Of a stretch of 64,000 nucleotides of DNA, positions 16,365 through 27,332 are shown piece after piece (position 1 is the stretch's first letter; the number at the start of each line of letters is the position of its first letter). A program made the translations under genes and the position numbers. The stretch comes from Flavobacterium bernardetii. Lineage in GTDB: Bacteria; Bacteroidota; Bacteroidia; Flavobacteriales; Flavobacteriaceae. The notes beneath the pieces are model-generated. The model was not told where the DNA came from, made no database searches, and saw nothing but the letters and a program-made list of their open reading frames with translations. The stretch lies in assembly GCF_011305415.1 (NCBI RefSeq), contig NZ_JAANOQ010000003.1:124001-188000 (forward strand), in the 5' to 3' direction.

Positions 16365-18086
16365 TTATTCTTTAATAACTTTAATAGTTTGCGTTTGATT
16401 TTCGTTTTCTAACGTAATTATATAAATTCCTTTAGCATGTTTCGACATATCAATTGTTGAAGAAGAAGTATCAATGTCTTTTACCTCTAATTGTTGTCCT
16501 AATAACGAATAAATTGTAGCTTTTGAAGCAGCAATATTATCTATATACAAAATGTCTTTTACTGGATTTGGATAGAATGAGACTTTATTAATTTCATTTT
16601 GATAAGTTCCTAAAGTTGTATTAATTACAAAATTATATGGTGTTTGATAATTTGTATTTGTTGGTGTTGTGCTAACTACTTTTAAGAAATAATCTCCAGG
16701 AGTTAAAGTTCTTACAAACGAAAGGGTGTTTCCAGAATTGTTTACCGCAGTGTCAATTAAAGTACCGCTATTATCTAAAATTGAAGCATTCATCGCACTT
16801 GTTGTGATAGAAGTAATATCTACATTTGCAGTCATCGTTCCTCCAGAAATAGTGAATTTATAAAAGTCTTGATCTGCATTTACAGGGTTTGATTGTAAAG
16901 TTGTAAAACCATTGTAAATTTTATTTGTGTTGACGATATAAGCCAATTCTTTAAAGTTTGGTTCGTCTAAACCTTGCATGATTTCATAATAATATCCTGG
17001 TAATTCAGTATGGTTTTCTATGAAATCAAAACCTGAATTAAAATAGAAAAATTTTGTTGGATACGTTAAACTCGTGTAATAAGTATCCATAATAGATTGT
17101 GGTTCAGCTACAACTCCATCTGTAGTTCCGCCTGTAATTCTACCAATTACACTTGAAAAATCAATATAGTTATCAATTGGTTTTTGGTTTAATCCTATAA
17201 TATTATCTCCAATATTTCCGCTACAATTCACATCGTAATTATAGAAATCAGCTCCAAAAAGATGTTCATTCATATTATTTGGATCGTTAACTTCAATTCC
17301 TCCAGATAAAAAGCGACCTACATCTCCACTATAATAATACGATATTTTTAAATCTCTAATCGCTTCACTTTTGGTATCGATTCCTGCAAACCAACCCAAA
17401 CCAGTGTCGCTGGCATTACTTCCACCATGTGGAGTTCCTAAAGTTAATAGTTTTGCTACGTGATGTGCATTATCAGGTTGCCAATAATTGGTATTTTGTA
17501 AATATTGACGAGAAGCCAAGCCGCCCATACTGTGGCCAACTAAAATTACTTTGTTTTTGCCGGTTAATTGCATTACTCTTTCGATAGCTTTTTTAACCGC
17601 AATTCCTTGTTTGTAAATAGCAGATTGATTACTTAAAGCACCAGTTCCAATCGAACCATTGGTATTCACGTTGAAATTTAAAGTATAATAATCACCATTG
17701 ATCATTGTAGTTTCAAAAGCAGCGATATCGGCTCCGGGAGTTGGAAAAATATTTAAATTTGCTGTTCCGTTATTTCCATCTGCGTTTAAGCAAAAATCAA
17801 ATCTTCCACCAAAGGTATAACCGTATTGCGTATCAAAATAAGCAGTAGAGGCATCCCAAGTTGTTGAACTTGAATTTAAGCCGTGAATAAAAAGGATAGG
17901 ATAGGGGTTTTTACTTTCGAAAACTAATTTGTTATTCTGATTAACAGATTTTAATGGAAAAATAGTATCGTTTCTAATTTCTTGAAATTCAAATTCAGCT
18001 GGTCTTGGTTTATATAATATGTCTTGTGCAACACCAATTGTAATTGAAAAAAGGGAAAATATTGTCAATAAAGTAGTTTTTTTCAT
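16365..18086 (-). CDS. Secreted lipase-like alpha/beta hydrolase with T9SS sorting domain
   Basis: 573 residues from the ATG at 18086 (an ATG two codons upstream is also possible). A signal peptide (MKKTTLLTIFSLFSITIGVA) is followed by an alpha/beta-hydrolase domain with LFIHGLNSSS as oxyanion region and GHSMGG with nucleophile Ser186; TLGTPHGG follows, as in lipases of the triacylglycerol/EstA type. Residues about 400-490 form a beta-rich pre-peptidase-like domain. The last 75 residues are a type A T9SS domain (FYPNPVKDILYI through a KGIYIITLE-type strand), so the protein is exported across the outer membrane. Substrate unknown. Confidence 0.88.
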   Translation of the reverse strand: MKKTTLLTIFSLFSITIGVAQDILYKPRPAEFEFQEIRNDTIFPLKSVNQNNKLVFESKNPYPILFIHGLNSSSTTWDASTAYFDTQYGYTFGGRFDFCLNADGNNGTANLNIFPTPGADIAAFETTMINGDYYTLNFNVNTNGSIGTGALSNQSAIYKQGIAVKKAIERVMQLTGKNKVILVGHSMGGLASRQYLQNTNYWQPDNAHHVAKLLTLGTPHGGSNASDTGLGWFAGIDTKSEAIRDLKISYYYSGDVGRFLSGGIEVNDPNNMNEHLFGADFYNYDVNCSGNIGDNIIGLNQKPIDNYIDFSSVIGRITGGTTDGVVAEPQSIMDTYYTSLTYPTKFFYFNSGFDFIENHTELPGYYYEIMQGLDEPNFKELAYIVNTNKIYNGFTTLQSNPVNADQDFYKFTISGGTMTANVDITSITTSAMNASILDNSGTLIDTAVNNSGNTLSFVRTLTPGDYFLKVVSTTPTNTNYQTPYNFVINTTLGTYQNEINKVSFYPNPVKDILYIDNIAASKATIYSLLGQQLEVKDIDTSSSTIDMSKHAKGIYIITLENENQTQTIKVIKE

Positions 18087-18230
18087 ATGCATACATAGTA
18101 AATTAGTATAGCAATATAAATAAACACATTTAATATTTAACCTTTTTTTGTTAAATTATTAACAATAAGTTTACATATCACAAATTTTTTTAGTAAAATA
18201 AAGGTTTTGATAGGGAATTTAAATTGTGTT

Positions 18231-18698
18231 TTATTTATAATACACATCACTAAATTTACCATTTACAATCGTGAATTGAATAACTTGATACGAATCAACT
18301 GGTTTACCATCTGCTGAGGTTGCTGGTTTCCATTTTAGGGGCATTTTTTTTACGATTTCTAAAACTTGTTCAGATAAAGTTAGCATTTCTCCTTCGCCAT
18401 TGCTAGCAATTAGAAAGTTGCCAAGTTTTCCTTTACAATTTACAGCGAAGCCAATTAAAGTTCTGAAAGTTTTAGAAGTATTAAGTGGATTTGTCAAAAA
18501 ATATTTTTTTAAGGCTTCTTCACCTCCAAAATAAGTAGGATTCGAAAGTGGAAAGGCTAAATCCATTCCAACTTTTTTTCGTAAGTTCAAATCATCAACA
18601 GTGTATGAGATCTTTTTACTACAAGTTACAAATGGTTTTGGGTTTTGTGCAATGGCATATTGAGAAAGAAGTACAAATAAGAATAATAGTTTTTTCAT
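18231..18698 (-). CDS. Small exported protein with TonB-C-like domain
   Basis: 155 residues. Signal peptide MKKLLFLFVLLSQYAIAQ. The mature part has the pattern of a TonB C-terminal domain: a GGEEALKKYFLTNP segment, a beta strand FRTLIGFAVNCKG, a Leu-Ser-Glu helix with Val-Leu-Glu-Ile-Val and a KWKPATSADGKPV strand ending in QFTIVNG. Here it is a free periplasmic domain without an N-terminal membrane anchor, a form common in Bacteroidota. Specific role unknown; no operon partner. Confidence 0.7.
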   Translation of the reverse strand: MKKLLFLFVLLSQYAIAQNPKPFVTCSKKISYTVDDLNLRKKVGMDLAFPLSNPTYFGGEEALKKYFLTNPLNTSKTFRTLIGFAVNCKGKLGNFLIASNGEGEMLTLSEQVLEIVKKMPLKWKPATSADGKPVDSYQVIQFTIVNGKFSDVYYK

Positions 18699-18784
18699 TG
18701 GAATGGATTTATAAATTGTTACTATCTTTTATGTATTAATTATTAAGACAACTTATCAAATATATTATTTTTCTGAAAATTACT

Positions 18785-18817
18785 ACAAAAAAAAACTCTC
18801 AATTTCTTGAGAGTTTC
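18785..18817 (-). terminator. Terminator after DUF6952-like gene
   Basis: AAACTCTCAA and TTGAGAGTTT form a perfect 10-bp stem with a TTTC loop. On the minus strand a run of T follows. It ends 3 bp before the stop of the gene at 18820. Confidence 0.88.
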
Positions 18818-18819
18818 TG

Positions 18820-19077
18820 TTATTTATCAATAGCACCTAAAACGCGTTTCATAAAATCGTTTAGGGCTGTTTTTTTGTCTTTACCTTCTTTGACCATTTT
18901 GTTAACTTCAATGGCGCCATACATATTGGAAATTAATTCAGCTATAACATCTAATTCTTCCTCTTTTAAAGATTCTAATTCGCAAAGATGTTCTAAAACG
19001 GCAATGGTTTCCACTAAATAATCTGCATCGTTTTCTTCTACAAATTGGTTAAGGTGTTTTATTACGGGTAATTTCAT
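18820..19077 (-). CDS. DUF6952-like small protein
   Basis: 85 residues, acidic and all-helical (MKLPVIKHLNQFVEENDADY, then LVETIAVLEHLCELESLKEEEL). It matches what I recall of DUF6952, found in flavobacteria directly after a thioredoxin and a 2-Cys peroxiredoxin, as here. The constant neighbourhood suggests a part in thiol peroxide defence, but no biochemical role is known to me. Last gene of the peroxiredoxin-thioredoxin-DUF6952 series, with a strong terminator behind it. Confidence 0.75.
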   Translation of the reverse strand: MKLPVIKHLNQFVEENDADYLVETIAVLEHLCELESLKEEELDVIAELISNMYGAIEVNKMVKEGKDKKTALNDFMKRVLGAIDK

Positions 19078-19082
19078 GTTTT

Positions 19083-19218
19083 GAGTTTAGAAGTTTATAA
19101 GGTTATGAGTTTAAAAGGGATTGTGTGTATTTAGTTTAGAAGTTTATAAGGTTAAGTGTTTAAAAGGGTTTGTGCGTAAAGTTTATCCACAATACCTTTT
19201 AACCTTTTAAACCATTAA
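19083..19218. repeat. Low-complexity direct repeats (TTTAGAAGTTTATAAGGTTA)
   Basis: The word GTTTAGAAGTTTATAAGGTTA occurs near 19083 and again near 19134, each followed by a GTTTAAAAGGG-like block, then a partly inverted AACCTTTTAAACC stretch. It fills the spacer between the thioredoxin and DUF6952-like genes. No coding potential or terminator seen. Confidence 0.6.
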
Positions 19219-19222
19219 ACTT

Positions 19223-19531
19223 TTAAACTACACTTGCTACTAATTCCGCTAAAACTTCTGCTTTATTGGTTTGTGTTTGGTTGACTAATACGCCATTTTT
19301 AAAAGCAGCGAATGTTGGTAAATTGTCTACGTTTGCTAATTTTCTTGATTCTGGAAATAGTTCAGCATCTACCATTAAAAAAGGAACGTTTTCGTTTTCT
19401 GAAGCCATTTTTTTGAATTTTGGTTTCATAATTCGGCAATTTCCACACCAAGAGGCTGAAAATTGTACTAAAACTACTTCGTTTGAAGCAATTACTTCTG
19501 CTAAATTATCTTTTTCTAATTCTAAGAACAT
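19223..19531 (-). CDS. Thioredoxin
   Basis: 102 residues from the ATG at 19531 (MFLELEKDNLAEVIASN). The frame runs 13 codons further up but through low-complexity spacer. The active site is SASWCGNCRIMKP, a CxNC variant of the usual CGPC, and the cis-Pro region DNLPTFAAFKNG is intact. Cytoplasmic disulfide reductase that probably recharges the peroxiredoxin encoded upstream (19641). The Pro-to-Asn change should shift its redox potential; this variant is common in Bacteroidota. Confidence 0.88.
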   Translation of the reverse strand: MFLELEKDNLAEVIASNEVVLVQFSASWCGNCRIMKPKFKKMASENENVPFLMVDAELFPESRKLANVDNLPTFAAFKNGVLVNQTQTNKAEVLAELVASVV

Positions 19532-19589
19532 TTTTTTAATTATCAATTTGTCAATGTGGCAATATGCCAATGCATGGTTTGTATAGAAA

Positions 19590-19624
19590 TCAATGTGTCA
19601 ATAATTGACTTATCGACACATTGA
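19590..19624. repeat. Perfect 10-bp inverted repeat between peroxiredoxin and thioredoxin genes
   Basis: TCAATGTGTC (19590-19599) and GACACATTGA (19615-19624) are exact reverse complements around a 15-nt loop. The flanking words TTGGCA/TTGACTAATTG recur at 5281-5310. It may be a dispersed repeat or an attenuating hairpin inside the operon; no T run follows on the minus strand. Confidence 0.6.
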
Positions 19625-19640
19625 TAATTGACTAATTATA

Positions 19641-20276
19641 TTAGTTTTGGCTTAAATACGCAGCAGTACTTAATCTGTCGGCGTTCATAGCTTCTTTACC
19701 AGCTTCCCAGTTTGCAGGACAAACTTCTCCTTTAGTTTGGATATGTGTGTAAGCATCAACCATACGTAAATATTCGTTTACGTTTCTACCTAATGGCATA
19801 TCGTTAACACTTTCGTGGAAAATTTTACCAGTTTCGTCAATTAAATAAGTCGCACGGAACGTAACGTTTGAACCTTCTAAAATTTCATCGTTTAATTCTT
19901 CGTTATATACCCATTCTGCATCTAAAATATCTAAAGCAGCAGATAAGTTACGAGTTGTATCAGCAATTAAAGGATAAGTTACACCTTCAATTCCACCGTT
20001 ATTTTTTGCAGTGTTTAACCAAGCGAAGTGTACTTCGTTAGTATCGCAAGAAGCACCAATTACAATTGTGTTTCTTTTTTCAAATTCTGGTAAAGCGGCT
20101 TGAAAAGCGTGTAATTCAGTTGGACAAACAAAAGTAAAGTCTTTTGGATACCAAAATAAAAGTACTTTTTTGTTGTTTTTTGTAGCTTCTTCTAAAACGT
20201 TAATTCTTAAGTTGTCACCCATTTCTGAGATAGCGTCAACGGTAATGTTTGGGAATTGTTTTCCTACTAATGCCAT
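19641..20276 (-). CDS. 2-Cys peroxiredoxin (AhpC/Prx type)
   Basis: 211 residues. Reduces hydrogen peroxide and organic peroxides. The peroxidatic Cys51 lies in DFTFVCPTELHAF and the resolving Cys186 in GEVCPANW; Arg near RATYLIDE completes the site. Cytoplasmic decamer-forming family. Upstream is a well-formed promoter (TTG, 19 bp, TAATTTTG), and downstream lie thioredoxin and DUF6952-like genes on the same strand. Together with katG (20612) this is an oxidative-stress group. Confidence 0.95.
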   Translation of the reverse strand: MALVGKQFPNITVDAISEMGDNLRINVLEEATKNNKKVLLFWYPKDFTFVCPTELHAFQAALPEFEKRNTIVIGASCDTNEVHFAWLNTAKNNGGIEGVTYPLIADTTRNLSAALDILDAEWVYNEELNDEILEGSNVTFRATYLIDETGKIFHESVNDMPLGRNVNEYLRMVDAYTHIQTKGEVCPANWEAGKEAMNADRLSTAAYLSQN

Positions 20277-20311
20277 AATTTTATTTATTTTATTGTTTTT
20301 AATTTCTGGTG

Positions 20312-20341
20312 CAAAATTAGGGATTATTATCAGTATTTCAA
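20312..20341 (-). promoter_or_regulatory. Flavobacterial promoter of the peroxiredoxin gene
   Basis: On the minus strand TTG (20341-20339), a 19-bp spacer and TAATTTTG (20319-20312) match the Bacteroidota -33/-7 consensus closely, 36 bp before the start. Confidence 0.7.
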
Positions 20342-20414
20342 GTGGAATTTATTGTAATTTCCTATTTGTTAATAGGATATGCTTATGATGAAATTTTAGG
20401 TTATTTTTATGTAA

Positions 20415-20447
20415 AGAAAAAAGACGATTTGTTTCCAAATCGCCTTT
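20415..20447 (-). terminator. Intrinsic terminator between katG and the peroxiredoxin gene
   Basis: On the minus strand GGCGATTTG and CAAATCGTC form a stem with one G-T pair and a GAAA loop, followed by a run of T. It ends transcripts coming from katG before they reach the peroxiredoxin promoter. Confidence 0.75.
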
Positions 20448-20488
20448 GAAATAGGTTGTTTAATTCATGTGATTTTGATGATTTTTTA

Positions 20489-20599
20489 GCCACGAATTCA
20501 CAAATTATCGATGTGTTTATTTCGATTTAATTCGAATTATTATCGTCTTAGACGATAAATTTAAGATAATTAGAAAATTTTAATTCGTGAATTCGTGGC
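20489..20599. repeat. Nested inverted-repeat element downstream of katG
   Basis: GCCACGAATTCACAAATTA (20489-20507) and TAATTCGTGAATTCGTGGC (20581-20599) are complementary at 18 of 19 positions. Inside, TTATCGTC-TTA-GACGATAA (20540-20558) is a perfect 8-bp hairpin. The whole 111-bp unit has the look of a non-coding dispersed palindromic element. It lies 12 bp from the katG stop. Confidence 0.8.
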
Positions 20600-20611
20600 A
20601 AATAATATTTT

Positions 20612-22852
<2,241 letters not shown>

Positions 22853-22954
22853 CTAAGTTAATTAATAAATTTTAATTATATAAATTTATTTTACAATAGT
22901 TTTAGGTTATTGTAATTTAATTTTAATAACTGAAATCAATTTCAATTTTAATTA

Positions 22955-22962
22955 TATATTTG
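22955..22962 (+). promoter_or_regulatory. -7 promoter box for the amino-acid permease
   Basis: TATATTTG matches TAnnTTTG, 26 bp before the start at 22989. The -33 region is AT-rich without a clear TTG. Confidence 0.5.
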
Positions 22963-22988
22963 CCTTCCTAACCAAAATTACTAAAAAA

Positions 22989-24686
22989 ATGAAACTATTT
23001 AGAAGAAAACCTATTGCTACAATTTTGAAAGAAGGAGGAGATGGAGAGCATTCTGGTTTAAATAAAGTATTGACAGTAAAAGATTTAACTTTTTTTGGGA
23101 TTGCAGCTATTTTAGGAGCTGGAAGTTTCAGTAGTTTAGGAAGTGCTGTTTTTAATGGTGGGCCAGGTGTTGTTTTTTTATTCGTAATTGTAGCTGTTGC
23201 TTGTGCTTTCACAGCTTTTTGTTATTCGGAATTTGCCAGTAGAATTCCTGTAGCAGGAAGTGCCTATACCTATGCCTATTCCAGTTTTGGAGAATTATTT
23301 GCTTGGATTATTGGATGGGCCTTAATTATGGAATATTCCATTGGAAATATTTATGTAGCTTACAGTTGGAGTGATTATTTCACTTCTTTATTAGAACAAT
23401 GTCATATTCATGTTCCAGCTTATTTGTCTACCAGTTACATGGAAGCTTCTAAAGCATTTGAGGGAAATATTCAAGGTGAAGCTTTAAAAGCATGGACTAC
23501 GGCTACTGAAATAGGAGGCTTAAAACTTATCTTAGATTTACCTGCCTTACTTATAAATTTCATAATTACATTCTTGGTATATAGAGGAGTGAAAGAAAGT
23601 AAAAACTTTAGTAATTTGATGGTATGGATTAAAATGTTAGTTGTTGGATTAATTATAATTGTTGGTACGATTTTAATTTTCAAAAACGATTTATTTGGAA
23701 ATTGGACACCTAATAATTCAGTAGGTATTCCAAGTTTTATGCCAAATGGGTTTAGTGGGGTGATGATGGCTGTAAGTGGTGTGTTTTTTGCTTATATTGG
23801 TTTTGATGCAGTAAGTGTTATGGCCGAAGAAAGTAAAAATCCACAAAGAGATTTACCTCGTGGTATGATATATTCTTTAGTGATTTGTACCGTTGTATAT
23901 ATCTTATTAACTTTAGTTTTAACGGGTGCTGCTAACTATAAAACCTTTGAAGGAATTGGTGATCCTTTAGCTTTTATTTTTGAGAAGCAAAATTTTGATT
24001 TACCTTGGATGCACTTTTTAGTTGCGATATGTGCGGTAGTTGCCATGACAAGTGTAATGTTAGTTTTTCAAATGGGACAACCGCGTATTTGGATGACTAT
24101 GAGTCGTGATGGTTTAATGCCAAAGCGTTTTTCTACAATTCACCCAAAATATAAAACACCTTCTTTTGCTACACTTATTACTGGTTTAGTAGTTGGAATT
24201 CCTATTGTTTTTACAGACAAAACTTTTGTTTTAGATTTTACAAGTATCGGAACTTTGTTCGCTTTTGTATTAGTTTGTGGTGGTGTTTTGTTAATTCCTA
24301 GAAGAGAAAAAGAAGCAGGTAAATTTCATTTGCCTTATGTTAATGCGAAGTTTATATTTTCAGGATTAGTGGCACTTTCTATTTTCTTAGTAGCCACTTT
24401 TGTTCCAGGATTTTTTACAGAAACTTTTGATTTTTCAAGTGATAAATTAGCCAAAAATTTACCAATGGTTATCTTTTTTATCCTTATTGTTGTGATGATG
24501 TTTTTATCGTTTACGAAAAATCTATCTTTAATTCCTTTATTAGGATTGATTTCTTGTTGTTATTTACTAACAGGAATGGCGGTTTCAAACTGGATGTGGT
24601 TTGGCGTTTGGTTGGTAATTGGATTGATAATTTATTTCGCATTTAGTTATAATAATAGTAAATTGAATACTGAGGTAGAAGGTTAA
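22989..24686 (+). CDS. APC-family amino-acid permease
   Basis: 565 residues with about 12 or more membrane helices. The N-terminus (LFRRKPIATILKEGG, then LNKVLTVKDLTFFGIAAILGAG) resembles cationic amino-acid transporters of the YfnA/CAT group, with GAGSFSSLG in the first helix where the substrate backbone binds, and FAYIGFDAVSVMAEESKNPQRDLPRG as the conserved helix 6-7 region. Imports amino acids using the ion gradient; the specific substrate cannot be told. No signs of truncation. Stands alone between katG and DUF4349. Confidence 0.9.
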   Translation: MKLFRRKPIATILKEGGDGEHSGLNKVLTVKDLTFFGIAAILGAGSFSSLGSAVFNGGPGVVFLFVIVAVACAFTAFCYSEFASRIPVAGSAYTYAYSSFGELFAWIIGWALIMEYSIGNIYVAYSWSDYFTSLLEQCHIHVPAYLSTSYMEASKAFEGNIQGEALKAWTTATEIGGLKLILDLPALLINFIITFLVYRGVKESKNFSNLMVWIKMLVVGLIIIVGTILIFKNDLFGNWTPNNSVGIPSFMPNGFSGVMMAVSGVFFAYIGFDAVSVMAEESKNPQRDLPRGMIYSLVICTVVYILLTLVLTGAANYKTFEGIGDPLAFIFEKQNFDLPWMHFLVAICAVVAMTSVMLVFQMGQPRIWMTMSRDGLMPKRFSTIHPKYKTPSFATLITGLVVGIPIVFTDKTFVLDFTSIGTLFAFVLVCGGVLLIPRREKEAGKFHLPYVNAKFIFSGLVALSIFLVATFVPGFFTETFDFSSDKLAKNLPMVIFFILIVVMMFLSFTKNLSLIPLLGLISCCYLLTGMAVSNWMWFGVWLVIGLIIYFAFSYNNSKLNTEVEG

Positions 24687-24694
24687 AATAAGTT

Positions 24695-24822
24695 AAAGGT
24701 TGTCTGAAAGACTATTATTCTGTCAATCTGAACTTGTTTCAGATTCTTATTATTACTAAAATTAGTTTTTTTGAGATTCTGAAATAAATTCAGAATGACA
24801 GTTTTGTTTTTAGACAACCTTT
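24695..24822. terminator. Long imperfect inverted repeat, possible two-way terminator
   Basis: Outer arms AAAGGTTGTCT (24695-24705) and AGACAACCTTT (24812-24822) are perfect and are followed by T on the plus strand. Inside, a CTGTCAATCTGAAC... block is complementary with a few mismatches to a ...TTCAGAATGACAG block. The 128-bp unit lies between the converging permease and DUF4349 genes. The inner words (TGTCATTCTGAATTTATTTC type) look like a dispersed repeat. Confidence 0.7.
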
Positions 24823-24837
24823 TTTTATGGTATAAGT

Positions 24838-25752
24838 TTAAGCTATTTTCTTAATCGTTTTCCATTTTTTGAATCCGAACCAAGCTAAAAATCCGAAGAA
24901 AGCTATTGGCCATAGTTGGACTAAAAACGCCACAATTCCTTCAAAAATAAACCAACCTGTTTTGATACTTTCCCAAACTTGTAAACCTAAATTTGGTCGG
25001 TAGGCATTTATGTTTTTTTCATTGGCAACCAATTCGTATTTTAGTTTTTCGTTTTGGTATAATTCTAATGTTACAGTTGAAAAATTCACTTGATCTTTTA
25101 GCGATAAGTTATTGATGTACGAAGTATCCGAATTTTCTTTTTTAGTAGCCAAATTCGCTTCAGCTTCATTAATTTCTTTTAATTTATTGCCTTTTTTATC
25201 GATAGCCGTTTCTAATCTTTTAGTTGTGTTGGCATTTCTTTTTTGAGATAATTCGTTGGCTAAGAGTTGTAAATTCACATCGTCCGCTTTTATCACTCGA
25301 TAATCTAAAAACTGAACTTCTTTAGCTAAACTTCTTAAAAGCGTGTCTAATTTGACGTTTGGCACACGCAAAGCCATCGTATTGTTCACTTCGTAACGTG
25401 TGGTTTTCAATAAACTATCTTGGCTAACTTGCGTTTCATCGTTTTCGGTTACGGAACTTCTTAATTCCGAAAGCGTTACAAATCCACCACAATTTTTAGT
25501 TACATTTTCAATTTTGTAAGTCGACAGTGCGACATCCTTCACTTTAAAACGCGCATCGGCGGTTCTAATAAATTTTCGATTTGAATTTTTGTCTTCCACG
25601 GCTGCGGAAGAACTCATGTCGTCAGCGACTGAACTGCTGTCCACAACAGCTTCTAGATCCATTCTACTGATACCTTTTTCACTTTTTTTGCTACATGCGA
25701 TGGCTAAAGTTAGAAGCAGGATGGCGCCTCCAGTTTTGAATTTTCTGTTCAT
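24838..25752 (-). CDS. DUF4349 lipoprotein
   Basis: 304 residues. A lipoprotein signal (MNRKFKTGGAILLLTLAIAC) is followed by a Ser/Asp-rich linker and a DUF4349 domain: FIRTADARFKVKDV, GGFVTLSE, the NTMALRVPNVKLDTLL stretch and a central coiled coil (about 165-215). A C-terminal membrane helix with the basic end GFKKWKTIKKIA anchors it in the membrane. Function of DUF4349 is not established to my knowledge. Divergent from hemN. Confidence 0.85.
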   Translation of the reverse strand: MNRKFKTGGAILLLTLAIACSKKSEKGISRMDLEAVVDSSSVADDMSSSAAVEDKNSNRKFIRTADARFKVKDVALSTYKIENVTKNCGGFVTLSELRSSVTENDETQVSQDSLLKTTRYEVNNTMALRVPNVKLDTLLRSLAKEVQFLDYRVIKADDVNLQLLANELSQKRNANTTKRLETAIDKKGNKLKEINEAEANLATKKENSDTSYINNLSLKDQVNFSTVTLELYQNEKLKYELVANEKNINAYRPNLGLQVWESIKTGWFIFEGIVAFLVQLWPIAFFGFLAWFGFKKWKTIKKIA

Positions 25753-25909
25753 AATAATTTGTATTTAATGGTTGGTTAATAAGTAAAAAGTAATTGTGCG
25801 CCATTAACAAATTTTTATGATTAGGTGATATGAATTTACCTACTAAAAACTGTGCCAAAAATTTTTGTTGCAAAAAATAGAGTAGTGCTAAAGCAAAAAA
25901 AATCTTCGT

Positions 25910-25923
25910 ATGACAATTATCAT
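25910..25923 (+). promoter_or_regulatory. FNR/CRP-type site upstream of hemN
   Basis: ATGACAATTATCAT has ATGA-N6-TCAT symmetry, like an FNR/CRP-family box. Its centre (25916.5) is 36.5 bp from the last G of the -7 box at 25946-25953, which puts it near -42 relative to the expected transcription start, a class II activator position. The same spacing occurs at the ccoS and ccoI sites. Confidence 0.7.
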
Positions 25924-25945
25924 AATTTAATTCTACGAAACGATA

Positions 25946-25953
25946 TAATTTTG
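25946..25953 (+). promoter_or_regulatory. -7 promoter box for hemN
   Basis: TAATTTTG matches TAnnTTTG, 17 bp before the hemN start. No TTG -33 is visible, as expected if an activator bound at 25910-25923 substitutes for it. Confidence 0.65.
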
Positions 25954-25970
25954 ACATAAATTCTAAAGTT

Positions 25971-27332
25971 ATGACGTCTTTAATTCAAAAATATAATGTT
26001 CCAGGTCCGAGATATACTAGTTATCCAACAGTTCCGTTTTGGAATGAAGAAAAATTCACGGAACAAAAATGGATAAATGATTTAAAAGAAACGTTTAAAA
26101 TTAGCAACCAAACAGACGGAATTAGTTTATATATTCATTTGCCTTTTTGCGAAAGTTTATGCACGTTCTGTGGTTGTAACAAACGAATTACAAAACGTCA
26201 CGAAGTAGAATTACCTTACATTCAGGCTGTAATTAAAGAGTGGCGCATGTATTGTAATTTATTTTCTAGAAAACCGAATATTAAAGAAATTCACTTAGGT
26301 GGTGGAACTCCGACTTTCTTTTCAACTGAAAATTTGACTTTATTAATTAATGGTATTTTCGAAACAGCAAATAAAGCAGAAAATTATATCTTTAGTTTTG
26401 AAGGACATCCCAACAATACTACAAAAGAACATTTGCAAACCTTATACAATTTAGGTTTCCGAAGAGTGAGTTTTGGTGTGCAAGATTATAGTCCGAAAGT
26501 ACAAGAAGCCATTCACAGAATGCAATCGTTTCATAATGTTTCGAAAGTGTCTTTATTGGCTAAAGAAATAGGTTATACTTCTATTGGTCATGATTTAATT
26601 TACGGATTGCCTTTTCAGACTTTGGAAGATGTGGAAGATACTATTTTGAAAACCAAATCTTTATTACCAGATAGAATTTCGTTTTACAGTTATGCACATG
26701 TGCCTTGGTTAAAAGGAAACGGTCAACGCGGTTTTAATGACGAAGATATTCCACAAAGCGATGCAAAAAGACAATTGTATGAATTAGGGAAGAAAATGTT
26801 ATTAGAAATTGGCTATATAGAAATTGGTATGGATCATTTTGCTTTACCAACTGACGAAATGTATGTGGCGTTTCAAAACAAAACATTACATCGTAATTTT
26901 ATGGGCTATACGGCTTCAAAAACAGATGTGATGATAGGTTTAGGCGTTTCTTCAATTAGCGATAGTTGGAACAGTTTTGCACAAAATGAGAAGTCGTTAG
27001 ATGCATATTATGTTAAAATAAATGCGAATTTAATACCCGTTTTTAGAGGGCATCATTTAACAGAAGAAGATTTAATTATCAGACAACATATTTTAAATTT
27101 AATGTGTCATTTTGAAACTTCTTGGGATTCATATTCTTTATTTTTCCCAGAAATATATGAGGTTTTAGAAAGTCTGGAAGAAATGCAACATGATGGTTTA
27201 TTAATCATTCAAGATAAAAAATTAACCGTTACCGATTTAGGAAAAGGCTATGTAAGAAACATTTGTATGGCTTTCGATTTAAGATTGAAAAGAGCTGCAC
27301 CACAAACGGAATTGTTTTCTATGACGATTTAA
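25971..27332 (+). CDS. hemN: Oxygen-independent coproporphyrinogen III oxidase
   Basis: 453 residues. Radical-SAM enzyme that decarboxylates two propionates of coproporphyrinogen III to vinyl groups in heme synthesis without oxygen. The cluster motif is HLPFCESLCTFCGCN (Cys60, Cys64, Cys67, Cys69: CX3CX2CXC), preceded by the conserved PRYTSYPT near residues 13-20. GGGTP, SFGVQDYSPKVQEAIHR and GYTASKTDVMIGLGVS are typical of true HemN rather than HemW. It supplies heme for the cbb3 oxidase cluster beyond 27732 and has the same type of regulatory box. Confidence 0.96.
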   Translation: MTSLIQKYNVPGPRYTSYPTVPFWNEEKFTEQKWINDLKETFKISNQTDGISLYIHLPFCESLCTFCGCNKRITKRHEVELPYIQAVIKEWRMYCNLFSRKPNIKEIHLGGGTPTFFSTENLTLLINGIFETANKAENYIFSFEGHPNNTTKEHLQTLYNLGFRRVSFGVQDYSPKVQEAIHRMQSFHNVSKVSLLAKEIGYTSIGHDLIYGLPFQTLEDVEDTILKTKSLLPDRISFYSYAHVPWLKGNGQRGFNDEDIPQSDAKRQLYELGKKMLLEIGYIEIGMDHFALPTDEMYVAFQNKTLHRNFMGYTASKTDVMIGLGVSSISDSWNSFAQNEKSLDAYYVKINANLIPVFRGHHLTEEDLIIRQHILNLMCHFETSWDSYSLFFPEIYEVLESLEEMQHDGLLIIQDKKLTVTDLGKGYVRNICMAFDLRLKRAAPQTELFSMTI

